The notes below the pieces were generated by a model. That model saw only the letters and a program-made list of their open reading frames with translations. It searched no databases and had not been told where the DNA came from. Of a stretch of DNA of 64,000 bases, positions 25,935-38,620 are shown one piece after another. The DNA is from Stomorhina lunata. Taxonomy: Eukaryota; Arthropoda; Insecta; Diptera; Rhiniidae. Both the position numbers and the translations under genes were made by a program. Within the stretch, counting starts at the first letter, position 1. Every line of letters begins with the position of its first letter. Location of the stretch: positions 6,017,442 to 6,081,441 of the forward strand of contig OW121740.1 in assembly GCA_933228675.1 (NCBI GenBank). Reading direction: 5' to 3'.

Positions 25935-28015
25935 AAAAATTTTAAAAAATTCTCTATAAAAATCTTGAAAAAACAAAACAAAAATGAAATATTCCTATAA
26001 AAATACAACATTTTGAAAATTTTCGTATAAAAATAGAATATTTTTGAAAAATTTTCTATAAAAAAAATATTTTTTTAAAATTTTTCTATAAAAATATAAA
26101 AGAATTTTTTTTTAAATTTTCTATCACAATAGAAAATTTTTGAAAATTTTCGATCAAAATCGAAAATTTTTGAAAAATAGAAAATTTTGGAAAAATTTCC
26201 TATTAAAATAGAAATTTTTTGAAAAAATTCCTATAAAAATAGAAAATTTTTTAAAAATTTCCTATAAAAAAAGAAAATTTTTGAAAAATTTCCTATAAAA
26301 ATAAAAAATTTTTGAAAAATTTCCTATCAAAATAAAAAATTTTTGAAAAATTTCCTATCAAAATAGAACATTTTAGAAAAATTTCCTATAAAAAGGTAAA
26401 TTTTCGAAAATTTTCCTATAAAAATAGAAACTTTTTGATAAACTTCCTATAAAAATAAAAAAAATTTTAAAATATTCCGATAAAAATAGAAAATTTTTGA
26501 AAAAGTTTATATACAAAATATAGACAAATAGACAATTTTTAAAAAATTACCTGAAAAAACACAAAGCTTTTGAAAAAATTTCTATAAAAAGAGAAAATTT
26601 TTTGAAAAATTTCCTATAAAAATAAGAAATTTTTGAAAATTTTTCTTTAAAAATGGGAATTTTTTGAAAATTTTCCTATAAAAATATTAAATGTTTGAAA
26701 AAAAATCCTATAAAAATATTAAAATTTTAAATTTCCTAGAAAAACTACCTGAAAAAGACACAAAGCTTTTGAAAAATTTCTATAAAAATAGAAATTTTTT
26801 GAAAAAATTCCTATAAAAATAGAAAATTTTGAAAAATTTCCTATAAAAATAAAAAATGTTCGAAAAATTTCCTATAAAAATAGAAAATTTTTGAAAATTT
26901 TCCTATAAAATAGAAAATTTTTGAAAATTTTCCTATAAAATAGAAAATTTTTGAAAAATTTCCTATAAAAATAGGAAATTTTTAAAAAATTTCTTTAAAA
27001 ATGGGGAATTTTTGAAAATTTTCCTATAAAAATATTAAATGTTTGAAAAATTTCCTATAAAAATATTAAAATTTTAAAATTCCTAAAAAAATAGAAAAAT
27101 TTTTAAAAAATTACCAAAGCTTTTGAAAAAATTTCTATAAAAATTGAAAAATTTTCAATAAAAATAGGAAATTTTTGAAAATTTTCCTATAAAAATAGGA
27201 AAATTTTGAAAAATCTTCCTATAACAATAGAAAAATTTCCTACACAAATAGAAAATTTTTGAAAAATTTTTTATAAAAATAGAAAATTTTTTAAAATTTT
27301 CCTATAAATTTTTTAAAATTTTCCTATAAATTTATTAAAATTTTCAAAAATTTAATTTCAAAATAGAAAATTTTTGAAAAACTTCCTATAAAAATAGAAA
27401 GTTTATGAAAACTTTTCTATAAAAATAGAAAATTTTTGAAAAATTTCCTACAAAAATAGAAAATTTTTGAAAAATTTCCTTTAAAAATAGAAAGTTTTTG
27501 AAAATTTCCTATATAAATGCAAAATTTTTGAAAATGTTTCTGTAAAATAAAAAAATTTTGAAAAATTTCATATAAAAATAGAAATTTTTTTAAAAATTTG
27601 ATATAAAAATAAAAAATTTTTGGAATTGTTTTTCTTTAAAAATAGAACATTTTTGAAAAATGTTCTAAAAAACTAGAAAATTTTTGAAAAATTTTCTATA
27701 AAAATAGTAAATTTTTGAGCAGATTTTTATTAAAAATTTCCTATAAAAATAGCAAATTTTTAAAAAATTTCTTATAAAAATAAGAAATTTTTGAAAAAAT
27801 TCCCATAAATAGAAGAAATTTTTGGAAAATTTCCTATAAAAATAGAAAAATTTTCCAAATTTTCTATAAAAATAGAAAATTTTTGAAAAATATATAAATA
27901 TAAAATAGAAAAACTTTCTATAAAAATATTAAAACTTTTGAAAAATTTCCTGTAGAATTAGAAAATGTTTGAAAAATTTCTTATAAAAAAAAATTAAAAT
28001 TTTTATAACAATTGA
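25935..28015 (-). repeat. 29-31-bp minisatellite, inverted ATAGGAAATTTTTC family (diverged)
   Basis: Repeats of TTTGAAAAATTTCCTATAAA followed by AATAGAAAA. It is heavily interrupted and more degenerate than the 14-18 kb array, with some units truncated. Confidence 0.94.
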
Positions 28016-28049
28016 ATATAAAAATAATTTGTTTTATTATGGAAAACGT

Positions 28050-28098
28050 GCGTATACTTGATATTTAATTAATTTATATTTCACAATTAAGTATACGC
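28050..28098. repeat. 10-bp perfect inverted repeat at the edge of a minisatellite
   Basis: GCGTATACTT (28050-28059) and AAGTATACGC (28089-28098) flank 29 bp of AT-rich sequence, 35 bp after the end of the minisatellite. It could be a relic of a short transposon. Confidence 0.55.
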
Positions 28099-29619
28099 CT
28101 CGTATTTTCACCCACTTTGTGTCGTATGAGCTATTTGTGTTAATGACATATTAAGTATCCACAATAAAAGTACTTTCTTAAAAAGTTTACGAAATACACA
28201 TTGAGCGGTCAAATTTATGATGAAAAATCGTTCATTAAACTTTAAGTTCATAAAAGACAAAAAGTGCATTAACACCGTTTCCCATTAAACACGTTATTAT
28301 TTGCTTTGTTAATTTTTATTTAGTTTGACACATATCACAAATCTCAAAGGAACTTCTGAAATTTATTCACATTAAAATCAATTCAAATCAAAACATTTAC
28401 ACGATGATTTGAAAACCAAAAATCTCTGGTAAACACAAAATAAATACATATTTCATTACAAAACATACAGATTTAGTTGTTGACTTAACAATTCCCAGAA
28501 AATCACTTTTAAATTAAATAAAATATTTGGTATTTTGGTTAAAAAAACATAACATTTTCACAGAATTGGGAAATCGAATATCGAGACTTTTAATGGATTT
28601 TATTTTTCTTGAGGGGGATTTAAGTGAAATATTTGAAACAAATTTTTCAAAGGTTTCCAAAGGATTTGAAGGCCTTAAAGTTAATATAGCATAAATAAAT
28701 GGAAGTCATGGTATTTAGCCTAGTGGCCTTGGAGGTATTTGTTAAGAAAATGAAAAAGTTGGTTTTAAGGCTAATATTTAGGTATAAATAGAACAGCCTC
28801 AATTGTAAATCTTGAGGCATTTACATAATTTTTTCTGGTTGTAAAGTATTTTTTTAAGGTTTTTTCTGGAAAAAATGTCTGATGTGAAAAACAATTTGTT
28901 AACAATAGTTTTTGAGTACTCATTTATATGTGATGCTTAACACATTATTAAAAAATAATTTAAAACGTTTTTAGAATTATTTTTTGTGTTTAGTTTTTAG
29001 GTCACGTTTGGGTGAAAATAAAGTTTTTTTTCAAAATAACGACCTTTTTAAGTAACAAATGATTACTTCTGTTTGTGTGTAAGAACTTGAAGCAAAAAAA
29101 ACAGTTTTTCGTTTTTTTGTTGCAGCAAAAATAATACAAGAACATTAAATAAAACTACAAAATATTTTTTTTATAACTAAAATGCAAAAAGGCTTAACCC
29201 AAAATATTTTAAATTTATTTTTTTGCTCGATTTCTATAATTTTAAGCATAACGAAATATATTGTATTAAGTGAAATTAGTGTTAAATTTTTATCAGATAT
29301 GTCATTTTGCATTTTAGCTGATATTATTCTAAAAAAAGGTTATCTAAGCATAAGTAAAATATGAATGCGACAAAAAGTCATGTATAAAGAATTTAGAAAA
29401 TGTATAAAATTCATGACTTAAAATTTACACATGTATTCACAAAAGTAATTGTCACATCTTTGAGAACGACCCCGTAGTTTTTGAGCAATTTCTTTGTAAC
29501 AATTTAAAGAATACTTTTGAAAGAGTTTTTGAACCCAACAAATCTTATTCAAAGGATTTCGTAAAAAATACTTTATTAAAAAAATTTTAATTTTTTAAAA
29601 AATTTCTAATTTTTTTAAT
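28099..29619. other. no gene seen
   Basis: AT-rich, non-repetitive sequence. The 60-codon frame at 29182-29364 has no family resemblance and is within chance expectation. Confidence 0.6.
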
Positions 29620-29770
29620 AAAATTTTTCATTACTTTTTTTTCAAAAATTTTTCATTTTTTAAAAATTTTTTCATTATTCAAAAATTTTTTCATTTTTCA
29701 AAAATTTTTTCATTTTTCAAAAAATTTTTCATTTTTCAAAAATTTTCATTTATGGAAATTTTTCAAAAAT
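29620..29770. repeat. short tandem repeat (TTTTTTCATTTTTCAAAAA)n
   Basis: Roughly eight degenerate copies of a unit of about 19 bp. It resembles half of the 29-bp minisatellite unit. Confidence 0.75.
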
Positions 29771-30274
29771 TCTTTATTAATATCAAAAATTCTTCGCGTG
29801 CACAAAATTAAAAAAAACAAGTTTTTCTCTTATTGCAATTTTGGAGTCACATTTGCCCTTTATAACTGCTGGGATACCAAAATTGGCTATGTAAACATCA
29901 GAGTAAATATATTTATAAAAAAATAGTTATTGTTTAGTATTATTGTTATTATTTTAAATAACATCATTATTATCATCCTAATAATCATCATCGTCTCCAA
30001 TAGTTACATTTATTGTGTATAACGATCTGAATATTTAATATGTCTTTATGTGACTGGGAGTGTCAAGATAGTTCCAAAATATTGCATACATAAGCAAATA
30101 TGGAAAAAAGGGACATGCTTTAAGGACACAGAAATCTTGTAGCAAAAAAATTTTTTAAACGACAGCTGGAGGACACAACATAGTCCTATAACAAATTAAG
30201 ATGTTAGTATTTTTAACGATGTCCGGCTGGCTGTTCATGCCAGTCATATCATATGACTACATGATTTTTCATAA

Positions 30275-32855
30275 GAAATTTTCCTAAAATTACTATTTTT
30301 ATACAAGAAATTTTTCAAAAATTTACTTTTTATAGGAAATTTTTCAAAAATTTACTGTTTATAGCAAATTTTTAAAAAATTTACTTTTTATAGGAAATTT
30401 TTCAAAAATTTACTTTTTATTTTTTCAAAAATTTACTTTTTATAGGAAATTTTTCAAAAATTTACTTTCTATAGGAAATTTATCAAAAATTTACTTTTTA
30501 TAGGAAATTTTTCAAAAATTTACTTTAATAGGAAATTTTTCAAAAATTTACTTTGTATAGGAATTTTTTCAAAAATTTACTTTTTATAGGAAATTTTTCA
30601 AAAATTTACTTTTTATAGGAAATTTTTCAAAAATTTACTTTTTATAGGAAATTTTTCAAAAATTTACTTTTTATAGGAAATTTTTCAAAAATTTACTTTT
30701 TATACGAAATTTTTCAAAAATTTCCTTTTATAGGAAATTTTTCAAAAATTTACTTTTTATAGGAAATTTTTCAAAAATTTACTTTTTATAGGAAATTTTT
30801 CAAAAATTTACTTTTTATAGGAAATTTTTCAAAAATTTACTTTTTATAGGAAATTTTTCAAAAATTTCCTTTTATAGGAAATTTTTCAAAAATTTACTTT
30901 TTATAGGAAATTTTTCAAAAATTTACTTTTTATAGGAAATTTTTCAAAAATTTACTTTTTATAGGAAATTCTTCAAAAATTTACTTTTTATAGGAAATTT
31001 TTCAAAAATTTACTTTTTATAGGAAATTTTTCAAAAATCTACTTTTTATAGGAAATTTTTCAAAAATTTACTTTTTATATGAAATTTTTAAAAATTTACT
31101 TTTTACAGGAAATTTTCCAAAAATTTACTTTTTATAGGAAATTTTTCAAAAATTTACATTTTAAAGGAAATTTTTCAAAAATTTACTTTTTATAGGAAAT
31201 TTTTCAAAAATTTACTTTTTATAGCAAGTTTTTCAAAAATTTACTTTTTATAGGAAATTTATCAAAAATTTACTTTTTATAGAAAATTTATCAAAAATTT
31301 ACTTTTTATAGGAAATTTATCAAAAATTTACTTTTTATAGGAAATTTTTCAAAAATTTACTTTTTATAGGAAATTTTTCAAAAATTTACTTTTTATAGGA
31401 AATTTTTCAAAAATTTACTTTTTATAGGAAATTTTTCAAAAATTTACTTTTTATAGGAAATTTTTCAAAAATTTACTTTTTATAGGAAATTTTTCAAAAA
31501 TTTACTTTTTATAGGAAATTTATCAAGAATTTACTTTTTATAGGAAATTTTTCAAAAAATTACTTTTTATAGGATATTTTTCAAAAATTTACTTTTTATA
31601 GGAAATTTTTCAAAAATTTACTTTTTATAGGAAATTTTTCAAAAATTTACTTTTTATAGGAAATTTTTCAAAAATTTACTTTTTATAGGAAATTTTTCAA
31701 AAATTTACTTTTATAGGAAATTTTTCAAAAATTTACTTTTTATAGGAAATTTTTCAAAAATTTACTTTTTATAGCAAAATTTTTCAAAAATTTACTTTTT
31801 ATAGCAAATTTTTCAAAAATTTACTTTTTATAGCAAATTTTTCAAAAATTTACTTTTTATAGGAAATTTTTCAAAAATTTACTTTTTTCAAAAATTTACT
31901 TTTTTCAAAAATTTACTTTTCATAGGAAATTTTTCAAAAATTTACTTTTTATATGAAATTTTTCAAAAACTTACTTTTTATAGGAAATTTTTCAAAAAAT
32001 TTACTTTTTATAGGAAATTTTTCAAAAAATTACTTTTTATAGGAAATTTTTCAAAAATTTACTTTTTATAGGAAATTTTTCAAAAAATTACTTTTTATAG
32101 GAAATTTTTCAAAAATTGACTTTTTATAGGAAATTTTTAAAAAATTTACTTTTTATAGGAAATTTCTCAAAAATTTACTTTTTATAGGAAATTTCTCAAA
32201 AATTTACTTTCTATAGGAAATTTTTCAAAAATTTACATTTGATAGGAAATTTTTCAAAAATTTACATTTTATAGGAAATCTTCAAAAACTTACTTTTTAT
32301 AGCAAATTTTTCAAAAATTTACTTTTTATAGGAAATTTTTCAAAAATTTACTTTTTATAGGAAATTTTTCAAAAATTTACTTTTTATAGGAAATTTTTCA
32401 AAAATTTACTTTTTATAGGAAATTTTTCAAAAATTTACTTTTTATAGAAATTGTTTCAAAAATTTACATTTTATATGAAATTTTTCAAAAACTTACTTTT
32501 TATAGGAAATTTTTCAAAAAATTTACTTTTTATAGGACATTTTTCAAAAATTTACTTTTTATAGGAAATTTTTCAAAAATATACTTTTTAAAGGAAATTT
32601 TTCAAAGATTTAATTTTTATAGGAAATTTTGCAAAATTTACATTTTATAAGAAGTTTTTCAAAAACTTACTTTTTATAGAAAATTTTTCAAAAATTTGCT
32701 TTTATAGAAAATTTTTCAAAAATTTACTTTTTATAGGAAATTTTTCATAAATTTACTTTTTATAGGAAATTTTTCAAAAATTTACCTTTTATAGGAAATT
32801 TTTCAAAAATTTACTTTTTATTGGAAATTTTTCAAAAATTTAGTTTTTATAGATA
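30275..32855 (+). repeat. 29-bp minisatellite, ATAGGAAATTTTTC family
   Basis: About 88 copies of a 29-bp unit: ACTTTTTATAGGAAATTTTT then CAAAAATTT. It is fairly homogeneous with scattered substitutions. It reads opposite to the arrays at 26-28 and 49-50.6 kb and the same way as those at 3.3 and 5.9 kb. Confidence 0.98.
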
Positions 32856-34853
32856 GGAATTTTGCTATCAAAAATATTTGCAAAAATTTTTGAAACAAAA
32901 TTTTTCGTCTTATTTATTTTGAAAGCGGATTAAGTCCCATACATTTTTGAATTAAAAAAATGAATATTTTTAAATGTTTGTTTTTAAAGTGGTATCGGTC
33001 CATAAAAATCTTTTTAAAAAAAAATTTTGATATAAACACTTTTTATAGAAAGTTTGCGTAATAAGAATTTGTATAGAAAATTTTTGGTATATATTGTTTT
33101 TAGAAAATTTTCCGAATGAAAAATTTCAGTCAAAAATTTTTCTATAGAAAATTTTGGGTATTAGATAATTCATAAATATTAGAAAAATTGAAAATATTCT
33201 AAAAATTAAGTTATTTTAAAAATTTCAGTAAAATGAATGAAATTTTGAAAATATTCTTTAAAATTAAGAAAATTTTTGAAAATATAATTAAAAAAGTACA
33301 ATTTTAAAAACCTCTTTAAAAGCAATGTCATTTTTTAAAATTTTTTTTAAGAATAACGAATTTTTCAAAAGTTTTTTAAAAATAATAAAAGTTTTTTTTT
33401 TTTAAAGTACGATTTTAAAAATTTCTTTAAAAATTTTTAAAATTTTAGAAATGTTATACAAATTACAATATTTTAAAAATTTCATTAAAAATATTAAAGT
33501 TTTAAAAATATTCTTGAAAATAAATTTTAAAAATTGCCGAAAAAATTACGATAATTTGAAAATAGCCGAAAAAATAGAAAAATTTTTGAAATTACGATAT
33601 TTTTATAGTTGTTCTAAAAAAGCTAAATTTTGAAAATACCCTTTAAAAGAGAGATATTTTAAAAAAATACTTTGATTTTAAAAATTTTCATAAAAAAGGG
33701 AAATTTTAAAAATATCCATAAAAATTATAAGATATTATAAAATTGCACTAAAATTTAATTTATATAAGGACTTTTTTCAAGTTCTCTAACATTTATCCTT
33801 TTAATTTCCAAACACTTACATTCAATGTCCTTTTTTGTTAATGTCTGCCCAATTTATGGTCTGTTTCTTTGTGTTTATAAATTTTGCGTCTACTAAAAGT
33901 TTTGTCCAATTTTTGGGTTGTCTTCAAAGACTCCATAATTGGCTGTAGAGTTTTATAAACTCCTCAGGGAAGTTTAAGGACTAGACATTATATTTTGTTT
34001 CTTTTGCAATCAGGGAATATATCTTAGTTATAGATATGTGAAAAAACACTTCAGTTTCATTTATGGTTTTCCCCAATACATTAAAGTATTAACAACAGTT
34101 TCTAAGGGATAATTTTATTAACAAATAATTCTCTCTTTATTAAACTTTGACCCTTAAAATTTGTTTAATAAAAAATTTATCAGAAATTATTTCATATTTT
34201 ATCATAATTTCCCTTTTCAAACTCCTCCACATTTAATTTAATTAAATTCAATTTGTTTTTGAAACATTTGTCATTTTTGTATTTTAACAGCAACAACTTG
34301 TTAAAATGATTACACAAAAAATTTCCCAAAAAAAAAAACTTTTAATTTAAAAACAATTTGTTGTTGTTTTTTTGTGTTTTCTGTTAACGTGTTTTTCATG
34401 ATTTATAACTTTTTTTCTCCCACATTTTTATTGTTAGCTTTTTTCGAAATAATTTGACAGCTGTTGTTTGTTGTTGTTTGATGTCGATTTTCATTTTTGT
34501 TACATTTATTTTTTAAATTCCATGATTTTCCCCAATGAAAATCATTTTTTGTTGCTAGTTATGTAAATACGTGTGTTTGAAATGTTATTTGTTTGATAAA
34601 ATTATTTTTATAACAAATTAAAGTTTTTATTTTCAAAAAAAAGGAAAGTTTTGAAACTATTATTTATTTTAAATTTAAATCCATTTAAATAAGTCTTTGT
34701 CCTATAAATGGAGCTTTGTTTGCAGTTTTGTTTAAAATAAAACTCTTGTATATAAAAATAAATACCAAAATCTAAACAAATTTTAAATCTGGCACAATGG
34801 GGCAGTTCTATTACAATCTGGCAATTAAAAAAAACTCATATTAATACTTAGCC
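32856..34853. other. no gene; decayed AT repeats then unique sequence
   Basis: About 32870-33770 is full of short TTTTAAAAATTT and AAAATATTC phrases that look like worn-out minisatellite. From 33770 to the 12-bp array the sequence is unique AT-rich DNA without frames. Confidence 0.55.
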
Positions 34854-36540
34854 TATGTCTTAGTCTATGTCTTAGTCTATGTCTTAGTCTATGTCTTAGT
34901 CTATGTCTTAGTCTATGTCTTAGTCTATGTCTTAGTCTATGTCTTAGTCTATGTCTTAGTCTATGTCTTAGTCTATGTCTTAGTCTATGTCTTAGGCTAT
35001 GTCTTAGTCTATGTCTTAGTCTATGTCTTAGTCTATGTCTTAGTCTATGTCTTAGTCTATGTCTTAGTCTATGTCTTAGTCTATGTCTTAGTCTATGTCT
35101 TAGTCTATGTCTTAGTCTATGTCTTAGTCTATGTCTTAGTCTATGTCTTAGTCTATGTCTTAGTCTATGTCTTAGTCTATGTCTTAGTCTATGTCTTAGT
35201 CTATGTCTTAGTCTATGTCTTAGTCTATGTCTTAGTCTATGTCTTAGTCTATGTCTTAGTCTATGTCTTAGTCTATGTCTTAGTCTATGTCTTAGTCTAT
35301 GTCTTAGTCTATGTCTTAGTCTATGTCTTAGTCTATGTCTTAGTCTATGTCTTAGTCTATGTCTTAGTCTATGTCTTAGTCTATGTCTTAGTCTATGTCT
35401 TAGTCTATGTCTTAGTCTATGTCTTAGTCTATGTCTTAGTCTATGTCTTAGTCTATGTCTTAGTCTATGTCTTAGTCTATGTCTTAGTCTATGTCTTAGT
35501 CTATGTCTTAGTCTATGTCTTAGTCTATGTCTTAGTCTATGTCTTAGTCTATGTCTTAGTCTATGTCTTAGTCTATGTCTTAGTCTATGTCTTAGTCTAT
35601 GTCTTAGTCTATGTCTTAGTCTATGTCTTAGTCTATGTCTTAGTCTATGTCTTAGTCTATGTCTTAGTCTATGTCTTAGTCTATGTCTTAGTCTATGTCT
35701 TAGTCTATGTCTTAGTCTATGTCTTAGTCTATGTCTTAGTCTATGTCTTAGTCTATGTCTTAGTCTATGTCTTAGTCTATGTCTTAGTCTATGTCTTAGT
35801 CTATGTCTTAGTCTATGTCTTAGTCTATGTCTTAGTCTATGTCTTAGTCTATGTCTTAGTCTATGTCTTAGTCTATGTCTTAGTCTATGTCTTAGTCTAT
35901 GTCTTAGTCTATGTCTTAGTCTATGTCTTAGTCTATGTCTTAGTCTATGTCTTAGTCTATGTCTTAGTCTATGTCTTAGTCTATGTCTTAGTCTATGTCT
36001 TAGTCTATGTCTTAGTCTATGTCTTAGTCTATGTCTTAGTCTATGTCTTAGTCTATGTCTTAGTCTATGTCTTAGTCTATGTCTTAGTCTATGTCTTAGT
36101 CTATGTCTTAGTCTATGTCTTAGTCTATGTCTTAGTCTATGTCTTAGTCTATGTCTTAGTCTATGTCTTAGTCTATGTCTTAGTCTATGTCTTAGTCTAT
36201 GTCTTAGTCTATGTCTTAGTCTATGTCTTAGTCAATGTCTTAGTCTATGTCTTAGTCTATGTCTTAGTCTATGTCTTAGTCTATGTCTTAGTCTATGTCT
36301 TAGTCTATATCTTAGTCTATGTCTTAGTCTATGTCTTAGATTATGTCTTAGTCTATGTCTTAGTCTATGTCTTAGTCTATGTCTTAGTCTATGTCTTAGT
36401 CTATGTCTTAGTCTATGTCTTAGTCTATGTCTTAGTCTATGTCTTAGTCTATGTCTTAGTCTATGTCTTAGTCTATGTCTTAGTCTATGTCTTAGTCTAT
36501 GTCTTAGTCTATGTCTTAGTCTATGTCTAAGTCATGTCAT
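34854..36540 (+). repeat. 12-bp satellite array (TCTTAGTCTATG)n
   Basis: About 140 tandem copies of the 12-bp unit also found in intron 3 of the receptor gene. From about 34998 to 36230 I see no variant unit; the few variants (GGCTATG near 34993, TCAATG near 36234, CTATATC near 36306, AGATTATG near 36338) are near the ends. The right edge decays into TCATGTCATAATCTATG-like copies. Confidence 0.98.
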
Positions 36541-36873
36541 AATCTATGTCATTGTCTATTTCTTATGTTATATGTAAGTTAAGTATTTCTGTAAATCCTT
36601 TTGAATATATCTCAGTCTTTATTTAAAATTATGACCCCATTGTGCATTATTTGAGTATTTCTTACACGTGTGGGTGTATTGCATGCAATACCTACATTTC
36701 CCTTTGGGAGCCAAAACTTTCTATTATTGTTCCATAAATCTAGTGAAAGTCTTTTATTCTTTCTATTATTTTAAGTGGATAATTTTTTGGTTTCAGTTTG
36801 TGCATAAGTAAATACTTACATTCCTACATATGCTAACAAAAGTTTTAAAGGATAATTTTTGATATAATATAAA

Positions 36874-37617
36874 AACATGTAAGAAAGTGCTATAGTTGAT
36901 CAAGCCCGACCATACGATACCCTTCACGACTAAGGTCAAAAGTGTTATTTTTTCTGTACAAAGACAAATATTTGCTAAATTTTGCCATCATACAAACTCA
37001 AAACTTATATATTTAAGCTGCTTCCGACATTTGGACTTATATAAGAGCTAGGGTCAAATGTGGACCGATTGTCTCGAAATTTGACAAATTGATTACAATT
37101 TTTACAAAAATTATGTATGCAAAAAATAAACTTAAAATTCCCATTATCTTCGAACGTTTTAGTGATTTTTGTCTCATTTAGTGCGTTTTTAAAGAAAAGT
37201 TTGTATGGGAGCTATGGTCAAATGTAGACCGAAATTTAGTACAGTGATTTTAGTTTACATAAGCAGTATTTGATTTAAATTTCATGATAAAATATTGATA
37301 TTTGTGGCCAATGTATCAATTCCGGGAAGTTTGACCTATGGGAGGTACCATAAATAATAGAATCAAAATAATAGATCAAAAAAATGATCTGTGCTAAATT
37401 TCATCACAGTATCTTTAGAATTGCGACCTGTAGTTTGATTATAAGGTTTACATGGGGGTCCAGCCAGACGAACGGACGGACATCGCTAAATCGACTCAGA
37501 AAGTGATTCTAAGCCTATTGGTATACTAAAAGGTGGGTCTAAGACAAATATTTCCATGCGTTACATACATCAGCACAAACTTATAATACCCTTTCCACCT
37601 ATTGTGGTAAAGGGTAT
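36874..37617 (-). mobile_element. ATACCC-ended interspersed element, copy C (inverted)
   Basis: It begins ACATGTAAGAAAGTGCTATA and GATCAAGCCCGACC, and ends with the hairpin ATACCCTTTCCACC / AAAGGGTAT. It aligns with copy A along its full length in the reverse orientation. Confidence 0.85.
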
Positions 37618-38620
37618 AACAAGTAAGGAATATTGCTTATAAAAAAAGAATTGCATACCTTCAGGCATAAATTTTTAATAAAATTGCTGTTGTTTATCCT
37701 AACATAAGTTCCAATGACATTATCTTGAGATTTACGAAGTACTAGGAGTCTACGGATTTCAATAAAAATTAGTAGAGTTCTTTCTTGGATCAACTAATAG
37801 GCATGTGGCGAATTTCGCTAAATTTTGTTGAGAAGTTCGCCTTATTCATTGAGAATAAAAGAACATGCAAAAATAGTGGCCCAAGGCAGGTACCCCAAGA
37901 AGTCGACGGATTTCAACCAAAACTGGTAAAGCTCTTTTTAGGATCAAAAAATAAAAGTGTGCCGAATTTTATCAAATTCTATTGAAAATTGCGGGTAATA
38001 CATTGAGAAGGAAAACAAGTGAAAAATGGGGTTCCAAGGGAGGTGCCCCAAGGATTCATCGGATTTCAACCAAAATTAATAGGGCTCTTTTCCAGATCAA
38101 GGAAATACAAGTGAGCTAAATTTTTTGTCAAATTATGTTGAAAATTGGGGTTTATACATTGAGAAGGAAAATAAGTGAAAAATGGTTGTCCAAAGGAGGT
38201 ATCCCAAGGTGTCGACGGATTTCAATGAAAATTAGTAGGACTCTTTTTTTAGATCAAAAAAAGACAAGTGTGGTAAATTTTTATCAAATATCTGTTGAAA
38301 ACTGCGGTTTATACATTGAGAAGGAAAATAAGTGAAAAATGGGGGTCCAAAGGAGGTACCCGAAGGTATCGAAGGATTTCAACCAAAATTATTAGAGCTC
38401 ATTTTTGGATCAAAAATAGAAGTGTATCAAATTTTACCAAATTCTATTGAAAATAGTGTTTTATACGTTGAGAATAAAAATGGGTGAAACAGTGGGGATC
38501 CAAGGAAGGCAACCCAAGGAGTTGACGGCTTGCAACTAAAACAAGTGGAGCTGTTTTTCTGGGTCAAATACTAAAGTTGTGCTAAATTTCATGAAATTCT
38601 GGTAAAAATTTCGGGTTATA

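Noticed and set aside
34854..36540. CRISPR-like array
   Set aside because: The 12-bp units are directly adjacent with no spacers, and the setting is a eukaryotic genome.
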